Shown here: positions 22,987-34,246 of the stretch, one piece after another
Numbering within the stretch: position 1 is the stretch's first letter
Layout of the letters: every line of letters starts with the position of its first letter
Origin: Cepaea nemoralis
Taxonomy: Eukaryota > Mollusca > Gastropoda > Stylommatophora > Helicidae
Reading direction: 5' to 3'
DNA length: 64,000 bases
NCBI GenBank assembly: GCA_014155875.1
Contig: JACEFZ010025061.1
Span: 310,001-374,000, forward strand
Notes under the pieces: model-generated
Databases searched by the model: none
What the model saw: the letters and a program-made list of their open reading frames with translations, nothing else
What the model was told of the DNA's origin: nothing
Program-made: the position numbers and the translations under genes

Positions 22987-23847
22987 AATGCTGTGAGAAT
23001 CTGTCATGATCTTGGCCTATGTCGTCACTTATATAAGGCGAAATATATATATATATGTCATTATAATTAATAATGTGTATCAACGGCATCACATGTACAG
23101 CCCAAGATTCCTACAATATGTTCGACTTAACACAATACAACATAACATAATAAAATACAATATTACATAATATAACATAACAATAAAATATAATATTACA
23201 TAATCTTATATATAAAAAAGAATCTCCGTCTGTATGTATGTCCTTTATGCGTTCGCGAACGGTCCATCCGATTGAGATGAAATTTTCTACACGTCTTTCT
23301 CTCATTCCCGCGCTGCCAACTGTGATATTTTTTTAGTGTGAAATCGGCTGCTTACTTAATATTATTTAATTTTTCATTTTTCATTATAATTTATATATAG
23401 CGAGGGGATTAACTCTAGAAAAGTTATTTCAAGGGGCATAACTTTTAATAACATTGCTATATACCTTATAGTCATATTGTTGCATCGTTTTCAAAGATTT
23501 ATAAACTCTTTGTCTATAGTTATATACCGGCATATGAGTTATAATAAATAATGATACAATCTTTAAGGCATTTTCAAAGTTTTCATAAAAATAATGCATA
23601 ATGCATAACATTGTAACTCATCTTTTTATGCTTAAGAAGTTATCTACAGTCATGCAGGTGATTAGAAACAGTTTTCATTAAAATAATGGATGGTGTGTGG
23701 AAGGACATTCTTTTAAGTTACTTTTTTTTTGTTGTATGAATTTAATGAGACGCTACCCGCCAGGAGCTGGGCGAAGCCACGCCGGGTCAGATAGATAGAC
23801 AGACCCACCTTTTCGCTGCAGTTATCTACAGGCATATGCGTTATAAT

Positions 23848-24915
23848 CCTCCTCCTCCTCTCCTCCTCCTCCTCCCTCATCCTCCTACCCTCTTCCTCTT
23901 CCCCTCCCCTCCTCCTCCCTCTTCCTCCTCCCTCCTCCTCTTCCTCCTCCTCCCTCCTTCTCCATCTTCCTAATCCTCCTCTTCCCTCCTCCTCCTCCCC
24001 ACTCATCATTCCTCATCCATCCTCCTCCTTCCTCTTCCTCCTCCCTTCTCCCTCCTCGTCTTCCCTTCTCCTCCTCCTCCTCCTCCCTTCCTCCTCTTCT
24101 CTCCTCCTCCCTCCTCCTTCTCCCTCCACATCCCTCCTTCTCCTCCCTCTTCCTCATCCTCCTCCTCCTCCCCCCTCCTTCTTCTCCCTCCTCCTTCTCT
24201 CTCTTCTTCCTCCCCCTCCTCCCTCCTCCTTCTCCCTCCGCCTCCTCCTCCCTCTCCTCCTCCTCCCTCTCTTCCACCTGCTTTCTCCTTCTCCCTCCTC
24301 CTCCATCTTCTCCTCCTCCTCCTCCCCCCTCCCCTCCTCCTCCTCCTCCCTCCTCCTCTCTCCTCCCTCATCTCCCTCTTCCTCCTCCTCCCTCCTCGCC
24401 CTCCTCCCTCCTCCTAATCACTCCTCTTCCTTTCCTCCTCGCCCTCTCCTCCCTCTCCTCCCTCTCCTCCTTCTCCCTCCCTCCTCCTCCTCCCCTCCTC
24501 CTTCCCTCCTACTCTCCCCTCCCTCCTCTCCTCCTCCTCCTACCTCCCTTCCTCCTCCTCCTCCTACCTCCACCTTCCTCCTCCTCCTCCCTCCTTCCCT
24601 CCTTCCTCCTCCTCCTCCCTCTTCCCTCCCTCCTCCTTCTCCCTCCGCCTCCTCTCTCCTCCTCCTCCCTCTCCCTCTCCCTCTCCTTCTCTCCTCCTCC
24701 TGCTTCCCTTCTCCTCCTCATCCGCCTGCGTCTCCTCCTCCCTCTTCCTCCTCCTCCTCCTCTTCTCCTCCTCTTCCTCCTCCTCTCTCTCTCCCTTCAT
24801 CCTCCTCCCTCTTCCTCATTCCTCCTCCCTCTTCCTCCTCCTCCCTCCTCCTCCCTCCTATTCCTCCTGTCTCCTCCTCCTCCCTCCTCCACCTCCCTCT
24901 TCCTCCTCCATCCTC
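23848..24915. repeat. Polypyrimidine (TCC-rich) tract in Helitron copy 1
   Basis: More than 1 kb of almost pure pyrimidine on the plus strand (CTCCTC, CCTCTT and similar). Frames rich in Arg/Glu/Gly on the minus strand are artefacts. Triplex (H-DNA) prone. Confidence 0.98.
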
Positions 24916-25019
24916 CATTTACCCAAGACAGACAGACAGACAGATAGTCGGGAACGGGAGCGTATATGAATACTTATATGATGTAAATGAGATGCTCTCC
25001 ACCATGGGCTGGGCCGGGT

Positions 25020-25020
25020 C

Positions 25021-25067
<47 letters not shown>

Positions 25068-25077
25068 TAGATAGACG

Positions 25078-25163
<86 letters not shown>

Positions 25164-25175
25164 CAGACAGATAGA
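25020..25175. repeat. (CAGA)n then (TAGA)n microsatellite
   Basis: It starts directly at the GGGTCAG of a Helitron 3'-end copy, so the run appears to have grown from the terminal CAG. Confidence 0.97.
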
Positions 25176-25404
25176 TAGTCGGGAACGGGAACGGGAGCTT
25201 ATATGACTACTTATATGAATTAATTGAGATGCTCCCCACCAGGGACTGTGCGAAGCCGGACCGGGTCAGACAGACAGACAGACAGATAGACAGACAGACA
25301 GATAGATAGTCGGGAACGGGAACGGGAGCTTATATGACTACTTATATGAATTAAATGAGATGCTCCCCACCAGGGTCTGGGCGAAGCCGGGCCGGGTCAG
25401 CTAG

Positions 25405-27292
25405 TCTTATATATAAAAAAGGATGTATGTGTGTGTGTGTCCTTTATGCGTTCGCGAACGGCCCATCCGATTGAGATGAAATTTTCTACACGTCTTCCTT
25501 TCATTCCAGCGCAGCCAACTGTGATATTTTTTAGTGTGAAATCGGCTGCTTACTTAATATTATTTAATTTTTCATTTTACATTGTAATTTATATACAGCG
25601 AGGGGACTTAACTCTAGAAAAGTTATTTCAAGGGGCATAACTTTTAATAACATTGCTGTATAACCTATAGTCATATTGTTGCATCGTTTTCAAAGATTTA
25701 TAAACTCTTTGTCTGTAGTTATGTACCGGCATATGAGTTATAATAAATAATGATACAATCTTTAAGGCATTTTCAAAGTTTTCATAAAAATAATGCATAA
25801 TGCATAACATTGTAACTCATCTTTTTATGCTTACGAAGTTATCTACAGTCATGCAGGTGATTAGAAACGGTTTTCATTAGAAATAATGGATGGTGTGTGG
25901 AAGGACATTCTTTTAAGTTACTTTATTTTGTTGTATGAATGTAATGAGACGCTACCCGCCAGGAGCTTGGCGAAGCCACGCCGGGTCAGATAGATAGACA
26001 GACCCACCTTTTCGCTGCAGTTATCTACAGGCATATGCGTTATAATCCTCCTCCTCCTCCTCCTCCTCTCCTCTTCCTCTTCCGCTCTCCCTCTCCATCC
26101 TCCTCCTCCCTCTTTCTCCACCTCCTCCCTCCTCCTCCCTCTTCCTCCTCCTTCCTCCTCCTCCTTCCTCCTTCCTCCTCCTCCTCCTCCCTCTTCCTCC
26201 TCCTACCTCCTCGCCCTCCTCCCTCCTCCTAATCACTCCTCTTCCTTCCTCCTCCCTTCTCCTCCTCTCTCCTCCTACTCCCTCCTCCTCCTCCTCCTAC
26301 GTCCTCCCCTCATCCCTCCTCCTCCTTCTGCTCCCCTTTTCTCCTCCTCCTCCTCCTACCTCCTCCTCCTCCTCCTCCTCTCCTCCTCCTCCCTCTCCTC
26401 CTCCCTCCTCATCCCTCCTCCTCCCTTCTTCTCCTCCCTCTACCTCCACTCTCCTCCTCCCTCCTCCTCTCCCTCTACCTCCTCCCTCTTCCTCCTCCTC
26501 CCCCTCCACATCCCTCCTCCCTCTTCCTCCTCCTACCTCCTCATCCTCCCTCCTCCTCCCCCTCCTTCTCCTCCCTCCGCTTCCTCCCTCCTCCTCCTCT
26601 CTCCTCCTCCCTCCTCCTCCATCTCCCTCTCCTCCTCGCTCCTCCTCCCCCTCCTCCTCCTGCGTTCTTTTCCTCCCTCAGCCTCCCTCCTCCTTCTCCT
26701 TTCTCCTCCCTCTTCCTACTCCCTCCTCCTCCCTCCTCCCTACTCCCCCTCCTCCTTCTCCCTCCCCCTCCTCCTCCTTCCTCCCTCATCCTCCCTTTTC
26801 TTCCTCCTCCCTCCTCCCCTTCTCCTTGCTCTCCTCCTCCCTCCTCCTCCTAATCACTCATCCTCCCTCCTCCCTCTTCCTCCCTCCTCCTCCTCCCTTC
26901 TCCCCTCCTCCTCCCTCCTCCTCCTCCCTTATCCTCCTCCTCCTTCCTCCCTCCTCCTCCTCCTCTCTCCTCCTCCCTCCTCCCTCCTCCTTCTCCTCCT
27001 CTTCCCTCCTCCTCCTACTCCTCATCCTCCTCCTCCTCTTCCTCCTCCTCCTCTCTCCCTTCTCTCCTCCCTCCTCCTCCCTCCTCCACCTCCCTCTTCC
27101 TCCTCCCAGCTCCTACTCCTCCTTTGTCTTCTTCTGCTGCTGCTGCTGCCGCCGCTCCATTTACCCAAGGTAATTGTTGGGGAAGATGTAAAGACCTTTC
27201 AAGTGCTCTTTCTAATGCTTTTTGTAAGTTGGTCTTCGTTTATCTAGGTTGTTCTAACTGCAACCAATAAATGATTAGACAGACAGGCAGGC

Positions 27293-27323
<31 letters not shown>

Positions 27324-27325
27324 GC

Positions 27326-27381
<56 letters not shown>

Positions 27382-27482
27382 GTCGGGAACGGGAACTTAT
27401 ATGACTACTTATATGAATTAAATGAGATGCTCCCCATCAGGGGCTGGGTGAAGCCGGGCCGGGTCAGGCAGACAGACAGACA
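25405..27482 (+). mobile_element. Non-autonomous Helitron-like element, copy 2
   Basis: Starts TCTTATATATAAAAAAGGAT directly after the CTAG of copy 1, with no host base between. It has the same palindrome (25449-25460), the same 3'-end-like internal block (25944-25990) and its own TCC tract. It ends near 27466 with AAGCCGGGCCGGGTCAG, but the CTAG is replaced by CAGA repeats, so the right terminus is degenerate. Confidence 0.75.
26047..27160. repeat. Polypyrimidine (TCC-rich) tract in Helitron copy 2
   Basis: 1.1 kb, same composition as 23848-24915 but a different internal order, so it evolved or expanded separately. Confidence 0.98.
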
Positions 27483-27713
27483 ACACTTATATTTATAGAA
27501 ACCCAAGTATGTGTGCTATTATTATCATACTAATAATAATAGTATTATTCTAAATAGGGTTCAATAAATGGCATGTCCTGTGCAGCCCAAGATCCCGTTA
27601 ATACTTTCGACATAACACAACACAACATAAGATAACATATAACACTACCAGTACAACTGCCATGTTGCAGTTGCTGTCTGCCGTCATATTTTCCTAAGAC
27701 ATACAATCCAATC

Positions 27714-28400
27714 TATCACACGACGTTGTTGACGATAAGTTTCGTGTGATGGTCGTTGTCTAGGTAACGATGCTCCTGGTGTGTCAATTGAGCTATCTAA
27801 CTGTCTCTTAATCCAACTCACCCCTGCAGTGCACATTCACCAGTCATGAAACAAGATTGAGTTGGCGCACATAATCTTTTAATCCAGAAAGAACACGGAC
27901 AAACGGAACATGTTTATACATCCAGAAACAATGTAATCCATAGAATATAAATATCTTCCTCACAATTTAACCAGCACATATCACTGTCTTCTCACGGCCT
28001 GCTGAATCTCAAATTCACAAGACATTTAGTCCAGCTTCTATCCACGGCTGGATCTCACACAATACGACCCACCCACTGGGTCGGAGCCTCTGCTCACTAT
28101 GTAACCCACTCTGGGTTTTAGGCACTGCATTCACAGCTCGGAGAATCACACAACACAGTTCTCCGTCGACTACCGACTCGTTCGGTGTCTAAAACTCAAC
28201 TCTCTTAAACGACCTGACCCGCAGTCGGTCTCTTCTCTCACTGACTTTCAAGTCTCCTGCCTTCACACAACACACAACTGTCTTTCGCCCCATCCCCCCT
28301 GGGGTCTTCCACTCACACCCGCCCCATTATTTCTCAGGGTTGATTGTTTTCCTCGTAGCCAGGTCACTCACCTTACTGTCAATGACCCAGGCATATGTCA
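27714..28400 (-). repeat. 3' LTR of the gag-protease element
   Basis: Plus-strand ends TATCACACGACG and GGCATATGTCA. Flanked by CAATC on the left and by the G-rich tract on the right. Confidence 0.93.
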
Positions 28401-28404
28401 TTAT

Positions 28405-28425
28405 CCCCCCCCCCCCCCTTAAAAG
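28405..28425 (-). promoter_or_regulatory. Polypurine tract
   Basis: On the minus strand TTTTAAGGGGGGGGGGGGGG precedes ATAATGACAT, the LTR start. Confidence 0.8.
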
Positions 28426-29346
28426 AAAACATCGTTTTCAAATGTTGGGAGACTAATACTTATCAAATATGTGACCCAGACATATTGCCTGGGTAGTCGT
28501 AAGTATAAATCCAATTTACTCTAACTACCACACTAAATAATACATCAAATGCTCATAGTACACTCCCATATTCCCCACACCTAAATACAAACAACTTTCT
28601 CTCTTGTATCCCAATACATGAACTAAAACATGGCATAGTAATAAACATATCATCTAAAACATCATGTTTGTGTACCCGCAGGTCTCTTACTACTTCACGA
28701 CCACACAATACTATTTGTATACCGACCCTATATCAGGTGGTTCTGTTCTTGCATTAACCCTCCTCTGATTCCTGTCGATACTTTGTCTACATTTTCATGT
28801 ACCCATGACTCATGGTACCTCTACAATTACAACATCTGTTTGCTATCCCTAGCCCTGGGTCAGTAATGTCGCGAACACTCTTTTGACCTGACTCAACTTT
28901 CCTATCTGCATATTGCACCGTTACACTTGAGTCTCTGTTTAGTCTGAACTTTTTATTCAATCTTGGCCCATATATCTGGCACCTTGCTTTCTGCTGCATA
29001 CGCCTTATGCCTATGTGCCCTGCACATGCACTATCCTGAGCTGTATCTAGTATATCGGTCTCTATGTGCTAAAGGTACTGCTCCTTGCCCACGTGCAGTT
29101 CTACTATCTAAAAAGCGGCGAGTGAGAACATTGTTCTTCCTCTCGAAGCACCATCTACCCTTCCCTGACTGACTATTTTCTACTCTACTACACACTTGGA
29201 AACATTTGTTCAGAGTAGTATCTTGTCTCTGGGAGTCACTAACGCTATGTTTGAGATCCATTCTCACCTGCTCAGCTGTACTATCGTTGTCCTCTGTTCC
29301 TGTGTCTACTTCAAGTGCCTCTTCTACCTCAGCTATACTCTCTAAT
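28426..29346 (-). other. Region between protease and 3' LTR, no pol domains
   Basis: Only short frames (for example 28787-28999 and 29031-29267). I see no YxDD box, RNase H or integrase motif, which implies a large internal deletion of pol. Confidence 0.6.
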
Positions 29347-29988
29347 TTAGGTTCTTGTGGTAACTACCTCATTACTGCTTACACTATATATTTGGTCCCA
29401 ATAAACTACTTCCTCTTCTGTACAATCTTTAACTCCTATAACATTTCCTATGATTAAATCAGCCACTGGTGAGTCCAAAACACACGCTGTTACTCTTCCA
29501 GTGATATATGGTGTTTTTACTGTTATTATGGCTAATGGGTAGAACTCTACTGTGCCGTTGAATGATATGCATCTAATCTTTTTCCCTGTATAATCCGAGG
29601 GCTCTATTAAACTTTTCCTCACTCCGATAGACGTACATCCGGAATCCCTAATTGTTAACGCTGGACTATCATTGACAAATCCCTAATGCAGCTTCAGACT
29701 TCCTCCTTCATGCACTGCTGATCCTGCTTTCACTGTATGACCACATATTAGGACTGGCTGACTGTCTTTTTCAAAAAGAGGTTTGCACCCACTACAATCT
29801 TCATTGTTCAGCGTCTCAATTACTTGCGCTGCATTTGAGTGCTCTGTTTCTCTCATCCTACATTGATGGCTGACATCATTTGAAACAAATGATCTCCTTC
29901 CTTGCGTTACTTGTTGGCTCACTGGCTGGCTGCACGTCACACTCCGCTGCCTTGTGTCTCCAGCTCCCACAATTCCAACATCCGGCAT
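29347..29988 (-). pseudogene. Retroviral-type aspartic protease region
   Basis: The frame is shifted +1 relative to gag and overlaps its end (29876-29988). A stop at about 29684 interrupts it. Downstream of the stop the reading gives an active-site-like RDSGCTSIGV (D-S-G) at about 29640-29665, and later DSPVADLIIGN, resembling the I-I/L-G motif that closes retropepsins. The overlap and shift could be a programmed frameshift; the later stop argues for decay. Confidence 0.65.
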
Positions 29989-30787
29989 AATTTGGACGTC
30001 TCTGGAAATTCCCTCTTCTATATGGGTACCGTCCTACTCTACCAACATTGTTTCCTCGGAAACCATTATCTTGAGGTTCTTGCTGCTCACCTTTTTGTGC
30101 TGAATCCACACTTTTCGCCCTTGGTCTGATGACTGGATTCTGGTCCTGTTTAGTGTACGCTGCACAGACTATTTCCTCGCTAAATTGTCTACCAATAGAT
30201 ACGTTAGGATGTGCAGCCATGTAATTTTGCCCTAACTGTGACATTGTGTCTATGTCTTTTGGCTTATGTTCCTCAAAAAAAGCCACTAAGTTGGTATTAA
30301 ATGAAGCTAATACTTTGTCTCTTAACACTAAATCTACTAATTTATTAAAATATTTCCCTACTTCTGCGAGCTCCATCCATTTGTTAAATGTATTCTTTAC
30401 AGTGTTAACAAAATCTGTGAAATCTTGATTTGTCTCTGGCCCTAACTGTCTAAACTTTGTTCTGTATCCATGCTCAGTTAGTTGGAATTTCGTAAGCAGA
30501 CGTTGACGCAAAATAGTGTAGTTGTTTCTTTCTTCCACAGGTAAATTAAACATTGTATCTAGGGCCTTACCCGTTAAATATTCGCCCAGCCACATCACAT
30601 ATTCTGCTTCCGGGATGCCTAGAGTTTTCACAGATGATTCTAATCTCAAAAGATAGGCCTCAAGGTTGTCCCGGTCCGTAAAATATGCCAGTTTTAGTCT
30701 CTGTGACGACTGCAAAGGTCTTCTGCTATCCTCACTTCGACCCTTCGAAGATAGTTCTAGTTTTCTGAGTGCAATTTCTGCTTCCAT
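29876..30787 (-). pseudogene. gag (capsid-nucleocapsid) of the gypsy element, SCAN-like
   Basis: 303 codons. Residues 35-195 form a capsid-like helical domain: TDRDNLEAYLLRLESSVKTL, then YLTGKALDTMFNLP, and a second half with FRQLGPETNQDFTDFVNTVK and AFFEEHKPKDIDTMSQLG that reads like the SCAN domain or retroviral capsid C-terminal domain. A CCHC zinc knuckle CWNCGSWRHKAAEC is at residues 270-283 (C-x2-C-x4-H-x4-C), preceded by an Arg/Gly/Asn-rich basic stretch. The upstream matrix-like coiled-coil part (30869-31180) is in the same frame but separated by two stops, so the full gag is broken. Confidence 0.8.
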
Positions 30788-30868
30788 CTTAATCTTCTCT
30801 TTCTAAATTTCCATTTTCATTTGTGTCTCTTTCTCTTCCTGTAGACGCTTGTTTTTCATTTCAGCTAG

Positions 30869-31180
30869 TTATACGTGTGTCTCTTTCTCTTCCTGTAGAC
30901 GCTTGTTTTCCATTTCAGCTAGTTTTACTTGTGTCTCTTTCTCTTCCTGTAGACGCTTGTTTTCCATTTCAGCTAGTTTTACTTGTGTTTCTTTCTCTTC
31001 CTGTAGACGCTTTGCCTCGCGTTCATTATGCCTCTCCTCTCTTTCCGTCTGTTTATGTTCTTTTGCTTCTGCATACTCCTGTAACTCTTTACCTTTCAGG
31101 CCTATTCGTTCACCTGCTTTAATATATTCCATTAAAGTAGGCATCTTGTACTTGTGGACACGTTGCTGTCTGTCAACCAA
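30869..31180 (-). pseudogene. N-terminal coiled-coil part of gag
   Basis: 104 codons. After a short N-terminus (MPTLMEYIKAGERIGLKG) comes a heptad-like charged segment in which an 18-residue unit (KLAEMENKRLQEEKETQV) is repeated in tandem about three times, encoded by a 54-bp direct repeat. The unit continues past a stop near 30869, and a second stop near 30808 separates it from the capsid frame. Confidence 0.7.
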
Positions 31181-33560
31181 CTATAAATGTGACGACTCTG
31201 CTGTTAATCTTTGTGTCACTTCCCTAAGTACACCAGCACTCCCTATGTACGTAAAGTCGTAGTGCAAAAATATCACTCTGTACTCACCCAGTCACTCTAT
31301 AAGCACTAGGTAGTGAGGGGAAATATCACCTATGCTCCCTCGCATATATCTATAACAAATAGTTGTATAACATTTCTGGAAATATTGTTAAACATACATA
31401 TAAATACATATACAAAACGAATGAATGATAACACTAAGTGTTTTCTATAAAACGCTAGACTCACAAGCCAAGTACACGGAGACGGTGATCACAAAGAAAT
31501 AAACCACAGTAACAACCACAAGCTTGTGTAGGGACACCCACAGTGCGCGTAATAAATAAACTGACAAAGACCACTAGACAGCAGAAATGACGAAAGATCA
31601 CAATAATAGCATATATCCGAACACAACAAATATACGTAAATATAACGAAAAGAAGAAAGAGAAGAAAAAAAATTATAGCATAAAAATATACACAAATCTG
31701 ACGTCAGACAACTCGGCTCTAGATATTGGTTAGGACTATTCCAATGCCACTGCACGACACGCTAACTCATTAACGTTTTCCTTACAAACCAATATCTTAA
31801 GCACCAGAAATACCCACGTTTCACAAGGCCTATCCTGATGTAGATAGAGATCGCAAAAAGTGCCTATCAACAACTACATGTAATCACATATCCATATATA
31901 TAAGTCCACAAACGATAACGACAGTTAAGACGATGAGAGCAACAGAATGTCCAACTGGTTGGCCGATAAATCTGTACTTATAATCCATCGCCAAAAGTTC
32001 TTATTAATCAGTCACAAAAGGTTTTGTTCGTTTTAATAGTTATTCGCAATCCGCTGGAAATGTCTACGACACTAGATTTCAAAATGACTGATTGATTTGT
32101 TGAGTGGTTACTGAATTCGTGTGGTGAGCATAAGTTCCAACTGTCGCAAAAATTGAAGATGATGATTGATTATCCAAAATGTTCTGTCTCGACACAGTCC
32201 ATAACTGTTATTGTACTTTCATCTGGACGTGGTGATACCAAAGTAATAATCCAAACGTCTTTATCCTATCGTTGTGGAGATGGTCCGTAGTTGTATCAAT
32301 TATGTGATAGATTTACTTTTAAAGACAAAGTTCAACACAAAAAGACCTCAACTGTCCACCGCTTTAACTGTGTAAAGTCAGTTCTTTTTCGGTAACTGTA
32401 TGCAACCCAGCCTGCGGTGATGACATGTCATCCTTCGTTGTAACAATGATTGCTCATGGCAGAGTAATGATAACGATAGTAGAACAGTTCAACAAAGACG
32501 AAACATAAAATCTGGCTTTCTTTCAAAACAACCTTGTTCTGTTCATTCACAATTAGTCATCTTGACCACAATAGGCCGTGGAAATTTTCCTGAGTACCTT
32601 TACTCCTTCCACCCCCAACTCACAATGTCACCTCAATTTCTCTTTATCACCCTCAGTGAAAAATTCCTCCGTAACAACAGTTTCCACACAACCTTGACAG
32701 CCCCACCCGGCTGCTCTTTTAACTCCGTGGAAAGTCACACTTAATCTGTCTGTAAACTGCCCGGAACTTTTCCGCCATACACAAACACTTTCCACTTCTG
32801 CCCCAGCACCTGTGGTAGGGGTACCGTTACTATCCCCTTCGGTCACCCTTCCCGGTGAATCCGCAAATGTCAATTTTCTCTGTGTATTCTACACATTCAT
32901 TAACTCTTCCCTTCCCGGGAGTTCAATGTTCTCGTAAACAGCGCTGACCCGATTTGTCCGTGGAGACTTACAATTTCCACCTGCACTGTCTCTTAGCGCC
33001 GCCCCGCCTCGTCTTTTAACGGCGTCGACAAATCTTGACCAGTCAAAACGCGACCACACGGTGCGTTCCCTCGCCACACACACCTGTCAATATCTTTGAT
33101 TCTATCCTGTCCTGTCACACACACACACCTAGGACTGACCTCTTCTTGTCGCAAACAACTCACTGTCCACGCGACATTTCATCTGTGCTGTTTGTGACTA
33201 GTGACTAACCCGTCACAGTAGTCCCCTCTCTCAGTTGATCTGTGCCGTGTCTTCATGCGCGCTGACAGTTTTTGATGTTGTCCTTTTCATGAACTGTCTG
33301 CTAGCTTCAGCAATCCTGCCTGGTATCAAATTTACCTGTCGTGAACTTTACGTGAACTGTGTATTACCTCTCGGACACTTTTGGCATTGACCGTCTACTG
33401 AAAATGGTGTTTATTCCTTGTGCCATAATTGTCGTTGTAACTGGGCATCCGACTAATGTCTCTTATCTTCGTATTCTCTCTAATCGACGCGTTCACAGAT
33501 AAACAGAATGACAACAATGTCTGTAATGCAATGGGTTTCTTGATCGGAATAGCTCTCAGA
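31181..33560 (-). other. Long 5' leader of the gag-protease element
   Basis: 2.4 kb between the 5' LTR and gag, long for a gypsy leader. Two short frames (33083-32889 and 32873-32628) are in phase but broken by a stop near 32885. I recognise nothing in them. The remainder has no coding signal. Confidence 0.5.
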
Positions 33561-34246
33561 TATCACACGACGTTGTTGACGATAAGTTTCGTGTGATGGT
33601 CGTTGTCTAGGTAACGATGCTCCTGGTGTGTCAATTGAGCTATCTAACTGTCTCTTAATCCAACTCACCCCTGCAGTGCACATTCACCAGTCATGAAACA
33701 AGATTGAGTTGGCGCACATAATCTTTTAATCCAGAAAGAACACGGACAAACGGAACATGTTTATACATCCAGAAACAATGTAATCCATAGAATATAAATA
33801 TCCTCCTCACAATTTAACCAGCACACATCACTGTCTTCTCACGGCCTGCTGAATCTCAAATTCACAAGACATTTAGTCCAGCTACTATCCACGGCTGGAT
33901 CTCACACAACACGACCCACCCACTGGGTCGGAGCCTCTGCTCACTATGTAACCCACTCTGGGTTTTAGGACTGCATTCACAGCTCGGAGAATCACACAAC
34001 ACAGTTCTCCGTCGACTACCGACTCGTTCGGTATCTAAAACTCAACTCTCTTAAACGACCTGACCCGCAGTCCGTCTCTTCTCTCACTGACTTTCAAGTC
34101 TCCTGCCTTCACACAACACACAACTGTCTTTCGCCCCATCCCCCCTGGGGTCTTCCACTCACACCCGCCCCATTATTTCTCAGGGTTGATTGTTTTCCTC
34201 GTAGCCAGGTCACTCACCTTACTGTCAATGACCCAGGCATATGTCA
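33561..34246 (-). repeat. 5' LTR of the gag-protease element
   Basis: Same ends as 27714-28400. One base is deleted in the GGGTTTTAGGACTGC region. Followed on the right by CAATC. Confidence 0.93.

Larger units (their letters stand above)
23214..25404 (+). mobile_element. Non-autonomous Helitron-like element, copy 1
   Basis: Begins TCTTATATATAAAAAAGAAT after an A and ends GGGCCGGGTCAGCTAG, the TC...CTAG termini of Helitrons. The 5' end carries the palindrome CGTTCGCGAACG (23250-23261). The first 550 bp are about 97% like 25405-25990 by eye. The interior has a degenerate internal copy of the 3' end (23748-23790), a 1.07-kb TCC-rich tract, and three further copies of a unit of about 90 bp (GTCGGGAACGGGAGC through CCGGGTCAG) separated by CAGA/TAGA runs. 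No Rep/helicase coding sequence, so non-autonomous. Confidence 0.8.
27714..34246 (-). mobile_element. Ty3/gypsy LTR retrotransposon with gag and protease, no RT or integrase
   Basis: 6,533 bp, minus orientation. The two LTRs (27714-28400, 687 bp; 33561-34246, 686 bp) differ by about six substitutions and one indel by eye. In element orientation they start TGACAT and end GTGATA. A 5-bp target duplication (CAATC at 27709-27713 and 34247-34251) flanks them. A polypurine tract of about 14 Gs (28405-28418) sits next to the left LTR, the 3' LTR in element orientation. gag (31180-29876) and a protease-like region (29988-29347) are present but broken. After the protease there is only about 0.9 kb before the 3' LTR and no RT, RNase H or integrase motifs. 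I could not find a standard TGG primer site next to the 5' LTR. Confidence 0.88.

Noticed and set aside
23713..27173. Arg/Glu/Gly- and Ser/Pro-rich frames
   Set aside because: Translation of polypyrimidine tracts; composition is fully explained by TCC repeats.
33530..33560. Primer binding site for the gag-protease element
   Set aside because: The bases after the 5' LTR (TCTGAGAGCTATTCC in element orientation) lack the TGG start and match no tRNA 3' end I know. Left uncalled.
31181..33560. Envelope gene in the leader of the gag-protease element
   Set aside because: The two short frames lie 5' of gag, not 3' of pol, contain a stop, and show no signal peptide or transmembrane segment.
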